From Closterium sp. Naga37s-1 (taxonomy: Eukaryota; Streptophyta; Zygnematophyceae; Desmidiales; Closteriaceae): 64,000 nucleotides of DNA. The DNA is taken from contig CANJKZ010000084.1 in the NCBI GenBank assembly GCA_947471745.1, positions 4,642,501 to 4,706,500 of the forward strand, given 5' to 3'. Below, in pieces: positions 22,884 through 31,800 of the stretch (the stretch's first letter is position 1; every line of letters begins with the position of its first letter). The notes beneath the pieces were generated by a model. It saw only the letters and a program-made list of their open reading frames with translations. It had not been told where the DNA came from and made no database searches. The position numbers and the translations under genes were made by a program.

Positions 22884-25800
22884 TTACGCTTTTGATCTGG
22901 TCTTGAAACATTTCTGACGAAATATCTGGTCCCCCCCAAATGGATCTACCGTGATATTGCACGCGATGAGGAGCTGCAACGAAGATGGACGGAATGTTTT
23001 TGGAAAGTGTCAGTAACAAGACACATGTGACATGCTGCTCACAAAATGGCGGGTAACGAACGCAGAGGCACATGCACCACTTACATTATATGATGGTGTT
23101 GCCATTCCCAGAATTTTCACCTTGCCTCTAGAGTCTATATTGAGCTGTAAGACAGGCATGGGTGACAAAAAGCAGGGAAAAGGGTGAGGCGAGCTCTGCA
23201 ATGAAAAAAAACGTAATAACATAAAATAACACCCATAACGCTTCAGTATCCCACCTTGACATCCACTTGTCCCTTGCGGAGCGATGTAGTAATGAGGTTG
23301 TCCTTGTTACCAGTAGCAATGACCGGAAGATTCTTGATGGGAAATGGAATGCTCAATGTGATGTTTCCCTTCTTTGAGAGCTCGAATCCGGGGATCTGGT
23401 TGATATGGGAATAGGATAGGTCAGCCAGGCATGTGAGAGCCAAGGTGAGGCACTACGGTTGGAAGAGGTGAAATAGGGAAGATAGGGAGTAGAGTAGGTG
23501 CCACAATGGACATCTTGAGGTGTTGGCGATGTCAACGTGGAAGAGCTTCAGGTTGACGTTCAGTGCCTCCACGATCACCTCGTGGTTGTTAGGGTTAACC
23601 ACCAGCCTCTTCACATTCTACGCAATCAAAAGACGAACCACATTCTGGAATTTCTGGCACGTACCGAAGTGTTGGCGATGTCGATGTTGAACAGCTTCAG
23701 GTTGACGTTTGGTGCCTCCACGATCACCTAGTGGTTGTTAGGGTTAACCACCATAACGGATGTACCGCATTTCAAGGCCTCTACTACATACCGAAGTGTT
23801 GGCAATGTCGACGTTGAAGAGCTTGAGGTTGACATTCAGCGCCTCAACGATCACCTCGTGGTTGTTAGGGTTAACCACCAGCGCCTTGACGTCCGCCTTC
23901 CCGTTCGCCTTGACTTTAAAGTTGTTGAAATCAAACAGAAGGTTCCCAGAAGTTCCAAAGTTCAGCTGCTTCAAATCCACCTTGAGGATTTCGAACTTTG
24001 GGTCCTGCAGTGCACGTGATGGGAGGAGGCGGAGGAGGAGTGGTGGGGGAAAGAGGAACGGAAGAGGTGAGTTTGGCCCACCTTGAGGATTTCAACCGTG
24101 GACCCTGTGATGCACGTGATGGGGAGGAATGAGCGGGGAGGTGTGGGAAGAGGAGAGGAAGAGGTTGAGGTTGGTCCCCCAAGGAGGAGTTGAACGCAAG
24201 GAGAGAAGACTTTAAAGAGCGGGTGGGGAACGTGAGGGACTTCTAGGACGGTTAAGGACCCCTATACCTTGGTGTTGAAGGTGAGGAAGAGGATGAGAAT
24301 TGCCAGGGCGAAGCTATCTGAGTCCCTTGTCACTAATCGGCGCACTCCTAAAAAAAAATAACCCCTAAAAGACGCGAGGAGAGGCATGTCTCGGTGGGGG
24401 ACAACGGCCTACCTCGCTGTTGAAGGTGAGAGCTAGGATGAGAATCGCCAGGCCGAACCCCACGATCGCCAGAGACACCACGAGGCCCGTCCACGCAGCA
24501 GTGTGGGTTTCTTGCCACTGATTGGCAGAGAGCGAGAGCAGTAAATGTTAGGGTTGGTTCGCCCAACCACGGAACCTACGGTGAAATGCGGAATGGCGGC
24601 GGAATGGAGCTCGTGGGAGATTCTAGAGTGATTTCGGTAGAAATCGGCCTACGGTGGACGTTGGAAGCTAAGGCGTGAAAAGCGGGAGAGAAATCGGGAA
24701 GAAACTGGAGAAATGAAGGAAGAAGAGTGGAGAAGAATCGAGAATGAGTTCGACGGGGGAAAATGTGGTGCGAGACCAAGGCGTGTTCGAGAAATTTCCA
24801 GATTCGGGCTCAAGGAGTGTTCGGTGAATTCGGTTCGGTTGCGTGTGCGACTCGGGGTGAAACGAGGCGCACGCGGTTACTTGGGAAACAAGTGAAGTTA
24901 CGAATCGCATTTTGTACCTTGGTTGACTATAAAACTGCTTGTACTCATTCTGGAAAACACAACATTGAGATTCTGAAAATTGCTGAAGTGTGTATTGACA
25001 ACTTCAAGCAGAGCTGCGCATATCGTTGGATTCGTGAGATCATGGAGAACACGATAAGCAATAGCAAGTAGACTATTGCCGACTAAGGTGTTTACGATCC
25101 TAAGAGTAAACACGCACCTCAGTGTTGAAGGTGAGGGCGAGGATGAGAATGGCCAGGCCGAACCCCACGAGCGCCAGCGACACCACGAGGCCCGTCCACG
25201 CAGCAGTGTGGGTTTCTTGCCACTGATTGGCAGAGAGCGAGAGCAGTAAAGACGCACCTCAGTGTTGAAGGTGAGGGCGAGGATGAGAATGGCCAGGCCG
25301 AACCCCACGAGCGCCAGCGACACCACGAGGCCCGTCCACGCGGCAACGTCACACCACCCGCAGCTCCGCCGCCGCGCGCCCGCGCCCTTCCCCGCGCTGG
25401 CTTCCGCCTTCAGCTGCGCCTTCATTAGGTCCGCCGCTGACGGCTGGAAGAGGGGAAGCGAACGGGGAAAAGGGGAGGGGAGGGGGAAATGGGGGAAGAA
25501 GGAAGAGAACGGAGGAAGTTGACGGCATGAATGGGGCAGCAAGGCGGCCGGAAGGGGAAAGGAAGGGGGAGTCAGGTAAGAACGAAGGATGGAGGGAATG
25601 TGGGGAAGGCAGTAAGGGGGCAGGAAGGGGCAGGGAGAGGACGACAGGTAAGGAAGGAGTCTGGTAAGAACGAAGGACGGAAGGCATGTGGGGAGGGGAC
25701 GCCCCTGGTGGTGACATGCGCGCGCGCGGAAAGGGGAGGCGCGGAAGAGTGGGGAAGGGGGGAGCGGAAGGGCGGGGAAGAGGGACGCGGAAGGGCGGCG

Positions 25801-26065
25801 AAAAGGGGGCACGGAAGGGAGTGGAATATGGGCGGAAGAAACACGCTCTCGTTAAAATGGGGACTAAAATGCGAAGAACGGGGCAAGAAACTCGGAAAGG
25901 CGGAAAGTCTGCATTTTGCGACACTGGCACGCGCGGCACGGTACGAACCTCTTTCAGCTTCGCCTTGGCCGCAGTCGGGGATTCCACGCCAGACATTAAT
26001 ATCGACCCCGACCCTGGCGTCCCCGCCGTTTCCGCAGCCCCGCCAAGCTCCTCGTCGTACCCCAT
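22884..26065 (-). CDS. LEA_2 / NDR1-HIN1-like membrane protein, gene 3 of cluster
   Basis: Six phase-0 exons on the minus strand: 26065-25949, 25443-25258, 24004-23792, 23395-23255, 23144-23085 and 22973-22884 (TAA). They give 268 residues. Domain order: soluble N-terminus (MGYDEELGG), basic stretch RRRSCGW, one membrane helix (about 75-97, LVVSLALVGFGLAILILAL), then a textbook LEA_2 domain: DPKFEILKVDLKQLNF, NFKVKANGKADVKALVVNPN, VEALNVNLKLFNVDIANTS, IPGFELSKKGNITLSIPF, and a Cys-containing tail CNITVDPFGGD. All donors are GT and acceptors AG, and exon lengths agree with gene 2. The intron between exons 2 and 3 holds extra copies of the membrane exon, and the one after exon 3 holds copies of the NPN exon. 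LEA_2 proteins are associated with stress tolerance or defence; the role here is inferred. Confidence 0.85.
23518..23757 (-). pseudogene. Two echoes of LEA_2 gene 3 exon 3 (NPN segment)
   Basis: Copies of the last 93-98 bp of exon 3 lie at 23665-23757 and 23518-23613, downstream of the real exon in the sense of the gene. The nearer copy keeps a donor (TCG then GTACG) but has an in-frame TAG in place of GAG. The farther copy has lost the GT. Neither has a convincing acceptor, so both look like relic exon duplications. Confidence 0.8.
24266..24312 (-). pseudogene. Truncated echo of the LEA_2 gene 3 membrane exon
   Basis: About 45 bp matching the end of the membrane exon (FALAILIL-LTFNTK), followed by a GT donor. 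The upstream part is lost. Confidence 0.7.
24413..24517 (-). other. Duplicate membrane exon C of LEA_2 gene 3, splice-competent by eye
   Basis: A 105-bp phase-0 exon on the minus strand, with acceptor CCAATCAG and donor GAG then GTAGG. It encodes WQETHTAAWTG followed by the same membrane helix as the main exon, with one Leu-to-Ile change. There is no stop in frame. It could replace exon 25443-25258 or be unused. Confidence 0.65.
25118..25222 (-). other. Duplicate membrane exon B of LEA_2 gene 3, splice-competent by eye
   Basis: A 105-bp phase-0 exon, with acceptor CCAATCAG and donor GAG then GTGCG. It encodes WQETHTAAWTG plus a helix identical to the main exon through LTFNTE. The spacer before it (25223-25254) matches the one before copy C, so B and C share a duplication history. 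Confidence 0.7.
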
Positions 26066-26120
26066 GTCGGCTCAAGGACGGCTTCTTTGCCCAGTCAACT
26101 CAAAATGTTTGCCGAGTCGC

Positions 26121-26178
26121 CTCAAGATGTAGCCCAGCGTTTTGAGACGTCTCAAAACACTCAAGATGTTGCCCAGCG
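26121..26178. repeat. Palindrome site P3 between 19-bp direct repeats
   Basis: A perfect 20-bp palindrome (26139-26158, core TTTTGAGACGTCTCAAAA) sits almost exactly between two copies of CTCAAGATGTNGCCCAGCG (26121-26139 and 26160-26178). The site is just upstream of the start codon of LEA_2 gene 3. The arrangement mimics an insertion with a 19-bp target duplication. Confidence 0.9.
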
Positions 26179-26179
26179 C

Positions 26180-28500
26180 AAAGCTACTTTCTGTTTATTC
26201 TTTTAATCCTCGCAAAACGATTCGGTAAAGGCAACGTTCGTCTCACACGCTATACAAGGCTCAGGTTTCTGCAGAGTGGCGCGGAGGTTGAAGGCTCCCG
26301 TTGCTCGCTAGGTGCTAGTATTTGCCGATGGGGCGCGACGAGCAATCTTTCTCGCAAATTTAGTACGCTATGGGGCACCTCGAGTGATGTTCTGAGAATA
26401 GAATGACGAGTGCCAGCTCATTAGCTCATCTGCTCGTCTGCTGTCCGCTCCGTCTAAGTGATGGGAGGTAACTGCACGCGTTTTCCGCTGCTGAGAATGA
26501 CCTTCAGGCCGACCGACGGAAAGTCGATGGATTTGGTTGGTCGGCTCGTTTTGCGCGGGTGGGGTGGGGTGGGTTGGAGTTGGGGGGGCGCGTGGAGGGC
26601 GAAAAGAGTGGCGACGACGGCGTCACATCACATGCCTCTCATAGAGATGATTGAGCGACGAGCCGAGCCGAGTAGAATTTATGCTGAGGTTCGGGGGGAA
26701 AGGTTTGGGGAAACGTAGATTTGGGGGGTGACTCTGGTCTGGAGGGGGAGTTGAAGGGAGGCTCGGCTCGATCGGGTCTGAGAATCTGCTCGGCACTTGG
26801 CTCGGGTTCGAGCAGACTAGGCTGCGCGCACCCCTGTGTTGAATGATCTCCGCGACGCCGGAGCTGAAAATGGAGGAAATTCCACGAGTGGCTAGGCGAA
26901 GTCGCGAGAAGTCATGAGCGTTTGGCGAAAAGGCAACCTTCAGGGGCTAGCGATCTGGCGAATTCCCGAACAGCCAGAAATGGTTCGGTACGATTGGTTG
27001 GGGAGAGGTGCTGGGCTTGGCGGATCAAATCAATATTCGAGGGAGAGCCCCTCCCCCCCAAGCTGGCCTGTGACCCCTCCGAAGCACGTCCGATAAATCG
27101 GGGCCCAAGTGATTGTAGGAGCTGGTTCGGCGAAGCCGTAGTTCTGGACGACGCGACATCGGTGGCTGACGGCGGAGGAGAGCGTCGCATCTCGATAATT
27201 CAAGTCGCATATCACATCGCAAGTCGGTGGAGTGATGTGGGGCGAGTGACTTCTGCGAAGGTCCCAATCACCGTGGCCCGTTCGCGTGTAAATAAGTACA
27301 CCAACTAGAGAACATAATGCAGTATATTCTGAGTGGATGATATTATTGTTTCTGGTGCCATCTGGTAAAAACTCGACGAAACTAACTTATAAGTGGCGAA
27401 AATCAGTGTTGGGACTTTCAGCGCAGAGTTCATCTGTATGCGTTCCGCGAATGCTCTTAGCAGATACAACTATCTCTGTTCAGCGCACTGCGGATTAGGT
27501 TTTTTTTTACCACTCATCAAGTGACACTTGGGAACTGGCCAAACACGCGGCGTCTTGGAGGCCGCGTAAGTGTTATCATTGGCCGTCATTAGACACTCTT
27601 TCCTAGATCCCCCATTCGTCACTCTCCCAGGCTATGTCAAGCACCTCGAAGCTGGGAACGGACCAAACCGAGCTGAAATCAGTTCCCAAGCCCGAACACC
27701 GAACCGTAACAGCTGGTCTGGTTTTGGGAATGAAGTGGCGGGAACAGTTGCGAAGTTCCAGGCTAGGCACCTGCCGAGGCCGCCCTTACCTTGAAACTTA
27801 CTGCCTGTGAAGTTCGGAAGTACAAGCACGAGCCTGCGGTTCAGGCTCGCCTCCCTGATCAAGGACGCCGGTTCGACTCATACATAGTTCCAGTCCAGAC
27901 AGTGGGCAATGGATGATAGGTGTCAGGATTCTGAGTTTTAGGGACTTACCACCACCTGTCTGTTACTTAGGAACTCATTTTCTCGATCCAGGGATTGTTG
28001 TAAGTGCTTACCTTGAATAGCGATTCTTCCTTCCGAACCGCTCCTTCGCATTTCGCGGAAGCTTAGCATCGCCAACTCGCAAACTTCATCAGCACGCTTT
28101 TTATTCATGTGTGAGGCCTTCGAACCGCGAATACCCCGACACTTTAAGGCAGCCCATTCGTCGCTGCGTTTCAAAAACGTTTCCTGAGACGTGTCAAAAC
28201 CTAAACGATCCGCAGAACCGATGCAAGAAGGTCCCCAATGAGGCTGCTCTAGTCGGTCCGTTACTGCCCTTCTCAACGAATTAAGACCACTGTAGACCGC
28301 TCTTCAACCCTGTTCTGCGCCATTATGGCTCGGTAGTGGATATCTGCCTCTAGGGGAGTGCTCAAGTCCCCGATACCAAGACAGGATCTAACGGCTTCGG
28401 AAGACCAAATTCAGCGGCTCTGGAAAATCGGACGGCTGGAGAAGGCTGATCCAAGGACGGCGATCTGGCGTCGGCACGCGCTGCAGGGCGGGATGATGGG
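26180..28500. other. Intergenic region, no supported gene
   Basis: About 2.3 kb between the divergently transcribed LEA_2 gene 3 and the carrier gene. Short frames show no motif. It likely carries both promoters. A degraded member of the TTTTGAG palindrome family lies near 28180-28197. Confidence 0.45.
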
Positions 28501-28507
28501 GAGGAGG

Positions 28508-28830
28508 CGACAAGAAGGCAGGACGATGGCGGGAAGGGGGTAGCTAGAAGGGTGGTGGGGAGATGGATGGCTCAGTTGCCGGAGGAGCAGCGATCGAAGC
28601 TCTTCAGCGGCATGGCCGGCGCTGGCGCAGGTGAGATTGTTTAGTCAGCTCACAAAGAAACCATAAGGCAGGACGATGGCGGGAAGGGGGTAACCAGAAG
28701 GGTGGTGGGGAAATGCATGGGGGAGTTGCCGGAAGAGCAGCGGTCGAAGCTTCAGCGGCATGGCTGGCGCTGGCGCAGGTGAGATTGTTTAGTCGACTCA
28801 AAAAGTGACCAGAAGGCTGGACGATGGCGG
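28508..28830 (+). repeat. 150-bp tandem duplication with exon 1 echo
   Basis: A unit starting AGGCAGGACGATGGCGGGAA occurs at about 28516, 28669 and (partly) 28814. The second unit carries a near copy of carrier exon 1 (28717-28780) that starts ATGGGGGAGTTGCC but has lost 2 bp, so its frame shifts. The unit junctions carry GTTTAGTCAGCTCACAAAG (28639-28657) and GTTTAGTCGACTCAAAAAG (28787-28805), both members of the palindrome family. Confidence 0.8.
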
Positions 28831-31800
28831 GAATGGGGAAGTGACCACTTTCCCCCACTTCCCCCCGCTCTCCCCCCGCCCCTCTTCAGGAGCTGTAGCC
28901 GCCACGTTTGTAGCGCCGCTAGATGTGGTCAAAACCCGCCTGCAAGTGATGGGCGCACCACAAGCCTCCCCCCTCTTTTCCCCCTTCCTCTCCTCTTCAG
29001 GAGCTGTAGCCGCCACGTTTGTAGCGCCGCTAGATGTGGTCAAAACCCGTCTACAAGTGATGGGCGCACCACAAGCCTCCACGTCAGCAGCAGGGGGAGC
29101 AGCAGCAGCTAGCGCGAGGCCATTAGCAGCGCCAACAGGAGGAGGGGGAGCAGCAGCAGCAGCATCTGCCTCCCCGCCGCCGTTCGCTAGGATGGCAACG
29201 GTGCTCGCCACTCCCCCGTCCGCATCCGCAGCTGCCGCGGCAGCAGAAGCAGCGCGGGGGGCGGGAGGATCAGGGGGATTAGGAGCAGCGGGGGGAGCTG
29301 GGGGAGCAGCAGTGGGGGGAACAGGCGCGGGGGCAAAGGTAGCAGCGGCGGGCCGGTGGCGCATGGGCGTGATAGCGGGGTCGCTGCAGACCATTTGGCG
29401 CACGGAGGGCCTGAGGGGGCTCTATAGGGGGCTCTCCCCGACCATGGTGGCTCTGCTTCCTAACTGGGCGGTGAGTGCTTTCACATTGATCTCTATCACT
29501 CCGCCAGGTGTATTTCGTCTCTAATACGACCAGTAAAGCGGATAATTCGGCAGCCAGTCCAAGAATTACCACTCCACCCAATACACCCACTATCTCTATC
29601 ACTCCGCCACGTGTGCTTGGTCTCTAAAGAGGTGTACGACTGCTAGAGCGGATTCCTTAGGCAGCCAGTCCAAGCATTATCGTTCCTTCTCCCAACGCCT
29701 CTTCTTCTTTCTTTCCCTATTTCATCCAGCCACTTGCACCTATTATCTCTATCACTCCGCCAGGTGTGCTTGGTCTGTAAAGAGGTGTACGACCATTAAA
29801 GCGGATATTTCGGCAGCCAGTCCAAGCATTGCCGTTCGTTTCGCTAGTGAATCCTCCTCTTTCCCTCTTTCATTGGGTCTCTTTCACCCACTGTCTCTTT
29901 CCCTCTGCCAGGTGTACTTTTCAGTGTACGACCATTTAAAGCGGATGTTAAGCGAGCCAAGTCATTCAGGCGCAGGTGAGCTTTTAATAGGCTTTAATGC
30001 AATCATAGTGATTGAAACGGATTGGTTGTGACACACAGCTAGCAGAAGCTTTGAACTTGAATGCCACTAACGCGGATACTGTAGCGAGCCCAGTCCCTCA
30101 GGCGCAGGTGAGGTGATTGAAGCGATTTGTGATGTGCTAGTATGAACTGTGACTGTATCTGATGAAGCCTTCGGTTTTGGTGGTGTGGCATGACATGTCT
30201 CTTTCGTATGTATTTAATCAATAGCTAAAATCGGACTCTTCTCTTAACCCGTGTCACCACCCCAGTTCCCAGCAGCCACGAAGAATCACCAGAGCAGGGT
30301 TCAGAGCAGCAGGAGCAGCAGGAGGAGGGGCAGGAGGGCCAGCAGGCACGGCCACAGCAGCAGCAGCAGCTGTCGCTGGGGCGGAGTGTGCTGGCAGCAG
30401 CAGGAGCAGGCACAGCGACTGTCCTCGCCACCAACCCTCTGTGGGTTGTCAAGACGAGGCTGCAGGTGAGTCTGTCTGTTCGAAGTTCAAGGTACAGGAA
30501 ACTACAGGAAATCACCAAGCGTTGAGAGACATAGCAGCAGAGCAGGTATGGCGAACGTCCTCGCCACCAACCCTCTGTGGGTCGTCAAGACGTGGCTGCA
30601 GGTGAGTCTGTTGGGAAATCGACCTACAGAGAACGAAGATTTTTCCTGCCTTGAGATGTCTCAAAGCAAGACGAGACTGCTGGTGAGCCTTGGGCCTGCC
30701 TTGAAACGTCTCAACCCATCCCATTGCCAATCTCCCCTCTTCCCCCTCTCAACCCGAAACCCACCCAACCCCTCTTCCCCCTCTCTGCCCTCTTCCCTCA
30801 CTTCTCCTCTTTCCCATCTTCAATCGCTTCCCAATTTCCCCCTCACCCCCCCACCTCTTCAGTCATCAGAGCCAAAGCATGCGAAGCATGAACCAACAGA
30901 CGACTTTGCAGGGAGAAGTGTAGTTTTGAGGCGCCTCAAAACTAGACATCATCAGAGCCAAAGCATGCTAACCAACAGACGACCTTGCAGGGAGAAGCAA
31001 TTCTTGCAGCGCCCAAAAACTTCTTGGCCGTGCGGATGTTTAAAAGCTTCTTGGCCGTGCGGATGTCTAAAAGCTTCTTGGCCGTGCGGATGTCTAAAAG
31101 CTTCTTGGCCGTGCGGATGTCTAAAAGCTTCTTGGCCGTGCGGGGGTCTAAAAGCTTCTTGGCCGTGCGGATGTCTAAAAGCTTCTTGGCCGTGCGGATG
31201 TCTAAAAGCTTCTTGGCCGTGCGGATGTCTAAAAACTTCTTGGCCGTGCAGATGTCTAAAAACCCCCTGATCCCATCCTGTTGTCCCGTATCCCCCCTCC
31301 CTCTTCCCCCTCCCCTCCCCCGCCGTCCACCCTTTTCAATCGCCAGACTCAAGCGATGCGAACCAACAGACGGCCCTACAAGGGAACGTTTTCCACCCTT
31401 GTGCGGATTACAAGAGAGGAGGGGCTGGGGAAATGTAAACCCCTTCCTCCCATCCCACTGCCCATCTCCCTGCCCACACAACCCCCTCTTTCCCTCTTCC
31501 CCCTCCCCTCTCCCCTCCATCAATCACCAGACTCAAGCCATGCGGACCAACAGGCGACCCTACAAGGGAACGTTTTCCGCCCTTGTGCGGATCACCAGAG
31601 AGGAGGGGCTGGGGGGGTTGTACAGGTGAGACGGAGGGAGACTAGGGGGAAGAGGGGAAGGGAGAAAGTCACAGGGAGGTGGGAAGGGAGGTGAGCCCTA
31701 CAGGGGAACATTTTCCGGCCTTGTGCGGATAACCAGAGAGGAGGGGCTGGGGGGGTTGTACAGGTGAGATGGGCGGAGAGGGGGAGGGAGAGAGTCAGAG

